Below, in pieces: positions 33,060-41,931 of a DNA stretch of 45,725 bases. Origin of the DNA: Bacteroidales bacterium (GTDB lineage: Bacteria > Bacteroidota > Bacteroidia > Bacteroidales > GCA-2748055). How positions within the stretch are numbered: the first letter of the stretch is position 1; each line of letters starts with the position of its first letter. Below the pieces are notes generated by a model. The model saw nothing but the letters and a program-made list of their open reading frames with translations. It had not been told where the DNA came from and ran no database searches. The stretch covers positions 1-45,725 of the forward strand of contig JAIPBT010000035.1 in assembly GCA_021738565.1 (NCBI GenBank), written 5' to 3'. The position numbers and the translations under genes are program-made.

Positions 33060-35384
33060 ATGCAGAAATTTGAATCCACTGTAGAGAAGCGTTTCTTTGA
33101 GCTTTCAGGCAGCCGGGATCAGACAACAAGGATCCCATACATATTGGTTGATAACTTTCCCAAACTCGGCTTTTTCGCGGCTTTGCGATTTTTGGAATGG
33201 GCAGGGCATAATCCGGATGGAGTGATCAGTCTTCCCACCGGCAAAACACCCGAGTATTTCATCAAATGGACACAAAACCTGCTGGAGAACTGGGATTCAA
33301 AAAAAGTCCGGGACTACCGGAACGAATATGGGATAGGAAAAATGAAGCAACCACGTCTGGATAACCTGTCATTCGTGCAGATCGACGAATTTTACCCCAT
33401 CAATTCCAACCAGCATAACAGTTTTTATTATTATGTAACCAAATATTACATTGAAGGATTGGGATTGAAGAGGGAGAATGCATTGCTCATCAATTCGGAT
33501 GAGATAGGGTTGTATGAAAATATGCATTTTTCCCAGGTCTTCCCTGATAATAACATAGACCTTACCCTGCGCTACCGGGATGCCAAAAATTCACAGGAGC
33601 AAATGCAGCAGCGATCAATTTTCATGATTGATGACTGGTGTATAGATTATGAGCATACGATACGTGAAAAGGGGGGAATAGGGTTCTTTCTCGGAGGAAT
33701 TGGTCCGGATGGTCATATTGCATTTAATACCCGGGGAACGGATCATTATTCCACAACCAGGCTTACCCCCACAAATTTTGAAACCCAGGCCCAGGCCTCA
33801 TCGGACCTGGGTGGTATTGAAATTTCCAGGAACAGGCTTGTGATCACCATTGGACTGGAGACCATTGCGTACAATCCGGAGACAGTGGCAATAATCTTCG
33901 CGGCCGGGGAAGCAAAAGCAGATGTGATCAAAGATGCATTGGAAAATGAACCAAACAACCTGTATCCTGCAACATCACTTGGAAAGTTAAAAAACAGCAG
34001 GTTTTACCTTACAAAAGGAGCGGCGGTGAAACTTCATGATACCGTGAAAAATTATTATGAAAACGGAGATTGGACCGATGAGAAGAGAGAAAGGGCCGTG
34101 ATCGGTCTGTGCAAAAGGCTTGAGAAATATGCGCACCACCTGACAATGGAGGATCTCCTGGGTGACCCTTATTGTAAAATGATACCCGATCTGAGCCTGA
34201 ATACGGTACAGAACGTAATAAAACGAATCGGGGACAAATTAAACAGAGGCTGTGCAAGTGAGCAGAATCAAATGTATTATCATACCGGTCCTCATCACGA
34301 TGACATCATGCTGGGGTTGCTGCCGCATGTACACAGGCTCTCCCGGAATGAAACCAACAATGCCCACTATTGTGTTCTTACCTCTGGTTTTACTGCTGTC
34401 ACAAATTTATTTGTAATGGACCTGCTTGCAGATATAAAGAACTTTCTTGGGGAAGGTATGATACAGATGACAAAATATCCTGATTTTTTCAAGAATGGTT
34501 ATAAGCACAAATGGGACAAAGATGTATACCATTACCTGACGAAGGTGGCATCAGGTGAGCCCCATGAGCGAAGGCGCGGAGTCTGCCACAGGATGGTCAG
34601 GGCCATTGTGGATATATATGGTATAAACAGTATTGATATCCTGCGTAATAAAATAGATGACATCCTTTCGGTATTGAGAAACAGTTATGAAGGCGAGAAA
34701 AATCCACCTGAGATACAGCAATTAAAAGGGATGATAAGGGAGTTCGAGGAAGAACTCGTATGGGCACATTTTGGCTACAAGGTAAACAACGTTCATCATC
34801 TCAGGCTTGGGTTCTATACCGGGGATATATTTACAGAACAACCTACCTTTGCTCGTGATGTCACACCAATTCTTGATCAGTTAAAGGAGTACAATCCTAC
34901 GGTTATAAGTCTTGCATTTGACCCGGAAGGAAGCGGTCCTGATACACATTACAAGGTATTGCAGACGATTGCCGAGGCAATACGGATCTGGAGCCAGGAG
35001 AAAGACCTGAGCGAACTTCGGATCTGGGGTTACAGGAATGTCTGGTTCAGATTTGATGCATCAGAAGCCAATGTGATTGTTCCGGTATCCCTGAATGCCA
35101 TGGCAGTGATGGATAATGCTTTTTCAAGCTGTTACATCAGCCAGGTGGACGCATCATTTCCGAGTTACCTCTATGATGGAAAATTCTCAGAATTAGCCAT
35201 CAATATTTGGGTAGATCAGCTTAATGAGATACAGCTGGTCCTGGGGAAGGATTATTTCTATCAGAACCAAAGTCCCAGGATACGTACCACACATGGTTTG
35301 ATCTATTTTAAAGAGATGTCTGTTCCTGAATTCCTGAATCACGCCCGTGCCCTTGAAAAATCTATGGAAGGCCTGGTACATTGA
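33060..35384 (+). CDS. NagB-like glucosamine-6-phosphate deaminase fused to a PIG-L deacetylase domain
   Basis: 774 aa. Residues 1-330 form a NagB/6-phosphogluconolactonase fold: VISLPTGKTPEYFIKW, FVQIDEFYPINSNQHNSFYYY, and GIGFFLGGIGPDGHIAFNTRGTDH. This converts GlcN6P to fructose-6-phosphate and ammonia. The C-terminal part (from about 400) is a LmbE/PIG-L zinc deacetylase with the motif GPHHDDIMLG and a His around NVHHLRLGFYTGD. The fused form is known from Bacteroidota annotated as NagB. Both activities could act on N-acetylated sugar phosphates, the deacetylase releasing acetate before deamination (inference). It follows the AmgK-RapZ and MurU-like genes, so the block directs amino sugars either to cell-wall recycling or to glycolysis. 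Confidence 0.88.
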   Translation: MQKFESTVEKRFFELSGSRDQTTRIPYILVDNFPKLGFFAALRFLEWAGHNPDGVISLPTGKTPEYFIKWTQNLLENWDSKKVRDYRNEYGIGKMKQPRLDNLSFVQIDEFYPINSNQHNSFYYYVTKYYIEGLGLKRENALLINSDEIGLYENMHFSQVFPDNNIDLTLRYRDAKNSQEQMQQRSIFMIDDWCIDYEHTIREKGGIGFFLGGIGPDGHIAFNTRGTDHYSTTRLTPTNFETQAQASSDLGGIEISRNRLVITIGLETIAYNPETVAIIFAAGEAKADVIKDALENEPNNLYPATSLGKLKNSRFYLTKGAAVKLHDTVKNYYENGDWTDEKRERAVIGLCKRLEKYAHHLTMEDLLGDPYCKMIPDLSLNTVQNVIKRIGDKLNRGCASEQNQMYYHTGPHHDDIMLGLLPHVHRLSRNETNNAHYCVLTSGFTAVTNLFVMDLLADIKNFLGEGMIQMTKYPDFFKNGYKHKWDKDVYHYLTKVASGEPHERRRGVCHRMVRAIVDIYGINSIDILRNKIDDILSVLRNSYEGEKNPPEIQQLKGMIREFEEELVWAHFGYKVNNVHHLRLGFYTGDIFTEQPTFARDVTPILDQLKEYNPTVISLAFDPEGSGPDTHYKVLQTIAEAIRIWSQEKDLSELRIWGYRNVWFRFDASEANVIVPVSLNAMAVMDNAFSSCYISQVDASFPSYLYDGKFSELAINIWVDQLNEIQLVLGKDYFYQNQSPRIRTTHGLIYFKEMSVPEFLNHARALEKSMEGLVH

Positions 35385-35415
35385 ACCATTTTACTATTCT
35401 ATCGTTTCTTATTTA

Positions 35416-35447
35416 GTGTCAGAAAGAAAACTCATATGATCAAGCAC
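35416..35447 (+). mobile_element. 32-bp mini-element with 6-bp target duplication
   Basis: GTGTCAGAAAGAAAACTCAT... ending CAAGCAC, only 32 bp, is flanked by perfect TATTTA repeats (35410-35415 and 35448-35453). The tips GTGTC and GCAC match the larger MITE ends. It lies between the NagB gene and cysH, just upstream of a -7-like TATATTTG (35461-35468) of cysH. Confidence 0.7.
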
Positions 35448-35460
35448 TATTTAACATGGC

Positions 35461-35468
35461 TATATTTG
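35461..35468 (+). promoter_or_regulatory. Possible -7 box of cysH
   Basis: TATATTTG matches TAnnTTTG, 19 nt before the cysH ATG at 35488. No TTTG is found about 20 nt upstream; that position now lies in the 32-bp mini-element, so the original -33 region may have been displaced. Confidence 0.35.
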
Positions 35469-35487
35469 CTGCCATTATATTTATACT

Positions 35488-36207
35488 ATGGAATTGACGA
35501 AGGAATTAGAAGAAAGGATCAGGGATTGGAATGAACGTTTTTCGGACAGCAGTCCGGAAGATGTAATTCAGTTTTTCCTTGGTGAGTTCGGTAAGCAGAT
35601 TTCACTGGCCACAAGCATGGGAGCTGAAGACCAGGTAATCACTGATATGATCTCGAAAGCAGACAGGGGCGCAAGGATCTTTACGCTGGATACAGGAAGA
35701 CTTTTCCCGGAGACATACGACCTTATTGATCAAACCAATAAAAAATACAATATCAAGATCGATGTATATTTTCCCGATAAGCGCAAGGTGGAATCCATGG
35801 TAAAGGAAAGGGGGATCAACCTGTTTTACGAAAGTGTTGAAAACCGTAAAATGTGTTGCGGTATACGTAAAGTTGAGCCGTTGCAGCGTGCCTTTGAAGG
35901 CATGAGCGCATGGATCTGTGGTTTAAGAAAAGACCAGACCGTTAGCAGGTTCTTTACCAAATTGGTTGAGTGGGATAAGGTGAATGGTTTAATAAAGATC
36001 AATCCGCTGATCGATTGGACAGAGAAGGATGTGTGGAATTATATAAGGTCGAATGATGTTCCGTTTAACCCCCTTCATGAACGCGGTTATGCCAGCATTG
36101 GATGTCAGCCCTGCACACGTGCCTTGCAGCCCGGAGAGGACTTTAAAGCCGGCCGGTGGTGGTGGGAAAGCCAGGAACAAAAGGAGTGCGGCCTGCACAA
36201 AAGATAA
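35488..36207 (+). CDS. cysH: Assimilatory APS (PAPS) reductase with Fe-S cysteines
   Basis: 239 aa. Reduces adenylyl- or phosphoadenylyl sulfate to sulfite. The PP-loop region is SLATSMGAEDQV. The catalytic cysteine lies in the C-terminal KECGLHKR (C234). The extra pairs C123-C124 (KMCCGIRKVEPL) and C206/C209 (IGCQPCTRAL) form the [4Fe-4S] ligand set that marks APS-preferring CysH, unlike E. coli PAPS reductase. WICGLRKDQT is also present. It would use thioredoxin as reductant in the cytoplasm. This is a second, unrelated route to sulfite beside AprAB in the same window. sat/cysDN are not seen nearby. Confidence 0.92.
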   Translation: MELTKELEERIRDWNERFSDSSPEDVIQFFLGEFGKQISLATSMGAEDQVITDMISKADRGARIFTLDTGRLFPETYDLIDQTNKKYNIKIDVYFPDKRKVESMVKERGINLFYESVENRKMCCGIRKVEPLQRAFEGMSAWICGLRKDQTVSRFFTKLVEWDKVNGLIKINPLIDWTEKDVWNYIRSNDVPFNPLHERGYASIGCQPCTRALQPGEDFKAGRWWWESQEQKECGLHKR

Positions 36208-36303
36208 TGATTCAAAAAACGCAACCGGAATTTACGGGCAGCCTGGATAACTTATTATATCATCCGGGATGAGAAGCGCTTATATTCGGTCATTTTTTAA
36301 AGG

Positions 36304-37479
36304 TCACTGGTTGATCACACCTGATCCAATAAGCTCATTATCTGTGTACCAGGCAGCGAATTGGCCTGAAGCAATTCCACGCTGGGGTTCTCTGAAGATG
36401 ATAAACATACCATCTTCTTTCATGTGTAATACTGCTTTTTGTAATTGCTGCCTGTAACGGATACGAACCAGGTATTCCCTGCTGTCTCCCGGGCTCATTT
36501 GCATGTCGGGACGAACCCAGTGGATCTCATTTTCCAATATGCGGAGTCCTTTTCTGAAAAGTCCCGGATGGTTTTTTCCCTGACCAACATATATCCGGTT
36601 TTTTTCAACATCGGTTGAGATTACAAATAGAGGTTCTTTTTTACCACCTACCTGTAATCCCTTTCGCTGTCCAATGGTGAAGAAATGAGCCCCATTGTGT
36701 TTGCCCACGTAGTCACCATCACTGATCCCGTATTTCAAAGGGGAACAAAGTTTCCGGATGTCATGTTCCGGCGGCCCGGTATACAAGTTACTTTCAGCCG
36801 GGATCTCAAAAATATTTCCTTCCCTGGGATCCAGTTTTTGTTCCAGGAATTCAGGCAGGTGCACCTTGCCTACAAAACAAATTCCCTGGGAATCCTTTTT
36901 ATCGGCAGATGCAAGCTTTTTTTCCCTGGCAATTTTTCTGACCGCTGTTTTTCTAAGGTGACCTATCGGAAACAGGATCTTTGACAATTGGTGCTGTGAC
37001 AGCTGGCACAAAAAATAACTCTGTTCCTTGTTTGGATCATCACCTGCCAGTAGTCTGAACACTTTTTTACCATTAAGAGTAATCTCATCCTTTTTACAAT
37101 AGTGACCCGTCGCTACATAATCGGGATTGAATTTCATGGAAGCAGCAAGGAATTCATCAAATTTGATCTCCCTGTTGCAAAGTATATCCGGATTCGGGGT
37201 TCTTCCCTTTTCATATTCCGAGAACATGTAATCAATAACCCTGGTTTTGTATGGCTTGCTGAGATCTAACACTTCAAAGGGAATGCCTATCTTTTTGGCA
37301 ACGAGTTCGGCAAAAACAACATCCTCATCCCATGGACAATCCGCATCCAGGACACCCGTTTTGTCATGCCAGTTGATCATAAAAACAGCAATGACATCAT
37401 ATCCCTGCTCTTTTAAAAGATAAGCAGCAACACTGGAATCAACTCCACCCGATAAACCTACAACTACTCGCTTTGCCAA
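36304..37479 (-). CDS. mnmA: tRNA-specific 2-thiouridylase
   Basis: 391 aa. Introduces the 2-thio group at U34 of tRNAs for Lys, Glu and Gln. The PP-loop VVVGLSGGVDSSVAAYLL activates uridine by adenylation. Catalytic cysteines are C101 in TPNPDILCNREIKF and C201 in DSQGICFVGKV. Also present are YVATGHYC, GDDPNKEQSYFL, and the C-terminal beta domains (HFFTIGQRKGLQVGG). Full length. It is transcribed toward cysH (convergent). A -7-like TAAATTTG lies at 37503-37496 on the minus strand next to the hairpin repeat that separates it from addA. Confidence 0.95.
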   Translation of the reverse strand: MAKRVVVGLSGGVDSSVAAYLLKEQGYDVIAVFMINWHDKTGVLDADCPWDEDVVFAELVAKKIGIPFEVLDLSKPYKTRVIDYMFSEYEKGRTPNPDILCNREIKFDEFLAASMKFNPDYVATGHYCKKDEITLNGKKVFRLLAGDDPNKEQSYFLCQLSQHQLSKILFPIGHLRKTAVRKIAREKKLASADKKDSQGICFVGKVHLPEFLEQKLDPREGNIFEIPAESNLYTGPPEHDIRKLCSPLKYGISDGDYVGKHNGAHFFTIGQRKGLQVGGKKEPLFVISTDVEKNRIYVGQGKNHPGLFRKGLRILENEIHWVRPDMQMSPGDSREYLVRIRYRQQLQKAVLHMKEDGMFIIFREPQRGIASGQFAAWYTDNELIGSGVINQ

Positions 37480-37512
37480 AATGCCTGTTTTGGTGCAAAT
37501 TTAAATAAAAGA

Positions 37513-37583
37513 GATGAAACCTTCATGCTACCGTTCACAACAGAAATATAACATGAGGGTTCCACGGTATTAATATCGAAATT
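37513..37583 (-). repeat. Diverged inverted copy of the 136-bp hairpin repeat
   Basis: On the minus strand this stretch contains AATTTCGATATTAATACCG and GGAACCCTCATGTTATATT, as in the arrays at the window ends, then a changed loop (CTGTTG-TGAA-CGGTAG) and CATGAAGGTTTCAT. The inner stem still pairs through G-U although two bases changed. One outer-stem pair is lost. Only the 3' half of the unit is present. It lies between divergent mnmA and addA. Confidence 0.75.
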
Positions 37584-37620
37584 GGCTCCTGGCCCCTGGC
37601 CCCTGGCTTTTGGCTTTTGA
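37584..37620. repeat. GGCTCCTGGCCCC short sequence repeat
   Basis: CTGGCCCCTGGCCCCTGGCTTTTGGCTTTTG is an inverted form of the GGCCAAAAGCC words at 258-292 and 23138-23196. At this locus and at the left end, the short repeat adjoins the 136-bp hairpin repeat. Confidence 0.6.
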
Positions 37621-37643
37621 CATTTTACTCTTAACTTTAAACA

Positions 37644-40600
37644 ATGAGTCCGCTAACCATCTATAAGGCTTCAGCGGGATCCGGTAAAACACATAAGCTT
37701 ACGCTAGGATTTTTACATTTATTGTTTAAGAATCCATTGGTTTACAGGCATATACTTGCTGTAACGTTCACCAATAAAGCAGCGAGGGAAATGAAAACCC
37801 GGATCCTGGACCGGTTGTATGCACTGTCTGATTTAAAGGAAGATGAATCTTCTGACGATCTTCAGGACCTGATCGCTCATACCGGTCTGAACAGGGAACT
37901 GGTTGTTGCAGCATCCAAAAATTTACTGGTTCGCATCCTGAATGATTATTCCAGGTTCTCGGTTGGCACGATCGATAAATTCTTCCAAAGTGTAATAAGG
38001 GCTTTTACAAGGGAAATAGGTCTCTCTTCCGGTTATGTGCTTGAACTTGACAGGGACCGTATCCTGAGGGAGGCAGCAGACAGGCTATTTTTGAATATCG
38101 ATGTTGACAAAAGCCTGCTTGAGTGGATGATTCGTCTTGCTGAATCGAGAATTGAAGCATCAAAAGGCTGGAATTTCAAAACGGACATGCTTCAGCTCGG
38201 GGAAGAGCTGTTTTCCGAAAAATTCCAGGACCTTGCCTTGCACAATGAGAATGAATTGACAAGGGATAACATTGATGTATTGATCCGGCAGGTAAAGACT
38301 CTTATCAATACATCTGAGAAAAAAATCAGGGATGCTGCCAGTGAAATTATGGAACGGGTACAAAATGCAGGGTATACAGCTGAGGATTTTTCGGGAAAAT
38401 CGAAAGGACCTGCATATTTTATAAAGAATATTTCAGATGGAGGTGATGTTGTGTTCACTGATGCCAGGAAAAATGCCATTGACGATCAATTTAAATGGAT
38501 ATCAAAAAATGAATCTAACCCGCAAAGGATAACTCTGGCAAATGAAGTATTTATGCCGGGTTTGAAAGATATCTATAAACACTACATAAATTTTCAATCG
38601 GGCAAATCAGTGCAGAATTATGTTTATGCGCTGGGCATATTAAGCGATCTTTCTTTAAAGATATTTGAACTGACGGATGAGAAGAATATTTTTCTTTTAT
38701 CGGATGCATCAAGGTTCCTGAAAGGCCTCATCGGGGATAATCCAACCCCGTTTATTTATGAAAAAACAGGCAATTTCATTGAACACATCATGCTTGATGA
38801 GTTCCAGGATACTTCTGTATTTCAATGGGAGAATTTCCGGCCACTGCTTGGGCACACCCTTTCTGTAGGGAAGGAAAATACGGTGGTAGGGGACATTAAG
38901 CAATCAATATACAGGTGGAGAAATTCGGATTGGAAGATCCTTGCGGAGGTAGTGCAAAATGCATTTCCTGAATTTGATACCAGCGAAGTACCATTGCTGG
39001 AGAACTGGAGGAGCAGAGAACGCATCATCCGTTTCAATAATACACTTTTTAAACATGCACCGGGAATTGTCAGAGGCCTCATTGGAGCAAGGTTTGAAAA
39101 GTTTGAACTGGATCAATCATTCAAAAACAGGTGGATGGATCTGTTCGATAAAGCTTATGATGATGTGGTACAGGTCATCCCCAACAAAGACAATATTGAC
39201 GGCGGATTTGTCGGGGGTGTTGTATTTGATGATGAAAACAGGAGCAACAGGGAAGCAGCCCTTGAAAAGCTTGCCGATTGGATCATTGAATTGGAGGATG
39301 CAGGTTACATGGCAGGAGACATAGCTATTCTCGTAAGAACTAACAGGGAGGGAGCCGACGTTGCCAATCAGTTAATGAGATCCGGAAAGAGGGGAAGTCT
39401 GCCGGGATACAATTTCAATTTTATATCAAATGATTCTTTGTTTCTGTCAAATAACCCTGCGGTCAATTTGCTGGTATGCGCAATGAAATACATAGTTGAT
39501 CCGGGCGATTCCCTGAATGCCATCAATTTAAAATATTTCTACAGTGTCCTGAACAGGCAGGACAATGAACAGATATCAGGATCACTGCTACCGGGGGTAA
39601 CAATAGCGGATGTCCTGGGTATGGAATTTGTCTCCATGATCCCCGAACTTGACAGGCTTCCGCTTTTTGAACTGGTTGAAAAACTGATCCTTCATTTTGG
39701 ACTTGCCGATTCATCACCTGACATTGTCTATATCCAGGCTTTCCAGGAAATTATTCTTGATATCCAGCACAGGGACCCTGGCAGTTTGTATGATTTTATA
39801 ACATATTGGAATGAATTTGGAGATACAAAGTCCATTTCAGTTTCGGAAATGCAGGATGCCATATCAATCATGACAATTCACAAGGCAAAAGGGCTGCAAT
39901 TCAAGGCGGTGATCGTGCCCTTCTGCGATTGGAATCTGAGCAACAGGGGAACAGGCAATAAGGATCAGATCCTGTGGTGCAGTACCGATAACACTCCTTT
40001 TGATGCAATTCCAGCAGTGCCGGTAAAATTTACCGATGCTTTAGGTGAAACGGTATTTTCCGAAAACTATTCTGAGGAATTGGTAATGGGTTATATTGAC
40101 AGTCTCAATTTGCTTTACGTTGCGCTCACCCGGGCAGAAGAGGCTTTAATGCTCGGACTTCCGGGACCTAATAAAAGTGGCACTGTTTCGAAGGCCGGTC
40201 ACCTGGTAGTGGAAGCAGCACTGCAATCTGATGGATCAGAAGGCGACAACTTCATTGATATCGCAAGATCAATGAACGGTCATGGTTTTGCTGTTGGAAA
40301 ATTGTTGGCAAATGAGGAAACGCGAAAGGAAACGGATCATTCGCAAAGAATCATTCATTACCCTGTAAATTTCAGAAATGAGAGGATCCGCTTGCGGATG
40401 AAGAGTTCTGAATATCTTTTAAAGGAGGCAAACAGGGATGATGATCACCTTTCGTTTGGAAATATTATGCACCATATGTTCAGCCACATCAACACAAAAG
40501 CGGATATCAATAAGGTGGTAAAGGACTTTTTCATGGAAGGATTGCTCAGGGAGGAGGATGCAGGGAAAATTGAAGAATTGATAATAAGTAAAATATCACG

Positions 40601-40868
40601 GCCTGAAGTCTCCGGATGGTTCTCTGATAAGAACAGGGTTATCAAAGAAAGGGATATCATCTTTGAAGGCAACACTTACAGGCCCGATCGTGTGATCATC
40701 AATGACCATGCAACAATTGTGATTGATTATAAATTCGGTGATGTTGAAGATAACAGGTATGTGAGGCAGGTAAAGCGTTACATGGATCTTTTGTCGCAGC
40801 TGAAATACACAGGGATCGAGGGATTTGTATGGTATGTTATGCAGGATAAAAAATTAAAAGTAAGCTGA
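37644..40868 (+). CDS. addA: AddA-like UvrD/RecB-family helicase-nuclease
   Basis: 1,074 aa. ATP-dependent helicase with C-terminal PD-(D/E)XK nuclease, the motor half of an AddAB double-strand-break resection enzyme. Walker A is KASAGSGKTHKLTLG (residues 8-22), Walker B HIMLDEFQDTSVFQWE (about 381), then GDIKQSIYRWRNSDW and IMTIHKAKGLQFKAV, NLLYVALTRAEEALML. The nuclease part is at the C-terminus: SFGNIMHHMFSH, RPDRVIINDHATIVIDYKFGD. The product starts near the repeats and runs into a radical SAM gene 2 bp later, with the AddB partner beyond. Chi-like specificity in this lineage is unknown. Confidence 0.88.
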   Translation: MSPLTIYKASAGSGKTHKLTLGFLHLLFKNPLVYRHILAVTFTNKAAREMKTRILDRLYALSDLKEDESSDDLQDLIAHTGLNRELVVAASKNLLVRILNDYSRFSVGTIDKFFQSVIRAFTREIGLSSGYVLELDRDRILREAADRLFLNIDVDKSLLEWMIRLAESRIEASKGWNFKTDMLQLGEELFSEKFQDLALHNENELTRDNIDVLIRQVKTLINTSEKKIRDAASEIMERVQNAGYTAEDFSGKSKGPAYFIKNISDGGDVVFTDARKNAIDDQFKWISKNESNPQRITLANEVFMPGLKDIYKHYINFQSGKSVQNYVYALGILSDLSLKIFELTDEKNIFLLSDASRFLKGLIGDNPTPFIYEKTGNFIEHIMLDEFQDTSVFQWENFRPLLGHTLSVGKENTVVGDIKQSIYRWRNSDWKILAEVVQNAFPEFDTSEVPLLENWRSRERIIRFNNTLFKHAPGIVRGLIGARFEKFELDQSFKNRWMDLFDKAYDDVVQVIPNKDNIDGGFVGGVVFDDENRSNREAALEKLADWIIELEDAGYMAGDIAILVRTNREGADVANQLMRSGKRGSLPGYNFNFISNDSLFLSNNPAVNLLVCAMKYIVDPGDSLNAINLKYFYSVLNRQDNEQISGSLLPGVTIADVLGMEFVSMIPELDRLPLFELVEKLILHFGLADSSPDIVYIQAFQEIILDIQHRDPGSLYDFITYWNEFGDTKSISVSEMQDAISIMTIHKAKGLQFKAVIVPFCDWNLSNRGTGNKDQILWCSTDNTPFDAIPAVPVKFTDALGETVFSENYSEELVMGYIDSLNLLYVALTRAEEALMLGLPGPNKSGTVSKAGHLVVEAALQSDGSEGDNFIDIARSMNGHGFAVGKLLANEETRKETDHSQRIIHYPVNFRNERIRLRMKSSEYLLKEANRDDDHLSFGNIMHHMFSHINTKADINKVVKDFFMEGLLREEDAGKIEELIISKISRPEVSGWFSDKNRVIKERDIIFEGNTYRPDRVIINDHATIVIDYKFGDVEDNRYVRQVKRYMDLLSQLKYTGIEGFVWYVMQDKKLKVS

Positions 40869-40870
40869 TT

Positions 40871-41851
40871 ATGATCTACCCATGGGGTACAGGACGGCGG
40901 TTGAACACCTATTCCGATTATTTTAAAAAGATCTTCGGAGAGCGGGTGCAGAAATTATCCGTTGACGCAGGCTTTACATGTCCGAACCGCGATGGTACAG
41001 TTGGAAGAGGAGGTTGTACATTCTGCGATAACCGTGCTTTCAGTCCATCCTACAACGAAGCATGTATACCAGTAAAAATACAGCTTGATGAAGGGATCAA
41101 ATTTCACAGGAACCGATACAGGAAGGTCAGAAAGTACCTGGCATATTTTCAGGCGTTCAGCAATACATATGCACCCCTGGAAATGCTGAAGGAAATATAT
41201 CAGCCTGCCCTGGAGCATCCTGAAGTAGTGGGGTTGGTTATCGGAACAAGGCCTGATTGCGTTGATGTGGAGAAACTGGATTATTTTGCAGAATTATCAG
41301 GATCCACTTATGTTGTGCTGGAATACGGTATTGAATCGATCAATAACGATACATTGAAAGCGATCAATCGCGGACACAGTTTTGAAGATACCGTATGGGC
41401 CCTGAAGCAGACAGCCATAAGGAACATACATGCAGGCGGCCATATGATCATCGGTTTGCCCGGGGAATCTGAGAATGATTGGGTTAAAAGCATGAAAGCA
41501 CTCTCAGACCTGCCGCTGCACAGCATCAAATTCCATCAGCTACAGATCATTAAGGGTACGGTTATGGAAAAACAGTACCGGGATAATCCCCATCAATTTG
41601 TTCAATTTGAGATGGAAGAATACCTGCAAATGATGTCCGGACTGCTGGAATGGCTGGATCCCGGAATTGTTGTTGAACGGATAGCTGGTGAGGTAAATCC
41701 CGGAACAGCAGCAGGGAAGGGGTGGGGAGTGCGGTACGACCAGGTGCTTTCAAGATTTGAACAAATTCTGGAGGAACGCGATACATGGCAGGGGAAAATG
41801 CTAACAGCACATACTGCATTCGTTAAAAATGCGAAACCGTTTACCGGGTGA
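40871..41851 (+). CDS. Radical SAM protein of the YhcC/TIGR01212 family
   Basis: 326 aa. The cluster signature lies in FTCPNRDGTVGRGGCTFCDN near the N-terminus, with conserved cysteines for a [4Fe-4S] cluster. The SAM fold continues with VVLEYGIESINNDTL and AGGHMIIGLPGESENDW. Members of this family are widespread in bacteria and have been poorly characterised. It begins 2 bp after addA stops, so it is probably co-translated, and addB follows 80 bp on. Its place between the two resection subunits suggests the order is an operon habit of this lineage, not a functional fusion (inference). No sign of truncation. Confidence 0.85.
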   Translation: MIYPWGTGRRLNTYSDYFKKIFGERVQKLSVDAGFTCPNRDGTVGRGGCTFCDNRAFSPSYNEACIPVKIQLDEGIKFHRNRYRKVRKYLAYFQAFSNTYAPLEMLKEIYQPALEHPEVVGLVIGTRPDCVDVEKLDYFAELSGSTYVVLEYGIESINNDTLKAINRGHSFEDTVWALKQTAIRNIHAGGHMIIGLPGESENDWVKSMKALSDLPLHSIKFHQLQIIKGTVMEKQYRDNPHQFVQFEMEEYLQMMSGLLEWLDPGIVVERIAGEVNPGTAAGKGWGVRYDQVLSRFEQILEERDTWQGKMLTAHTAFVKNAKPFTG

Positions 41852-41931
41852 TAAATAATATACAGGATCGCGGTATTGTTACCGAACTGCAATTTTAGTT
41901 AAGTGAATGACAATTAAATAAATATATTACT

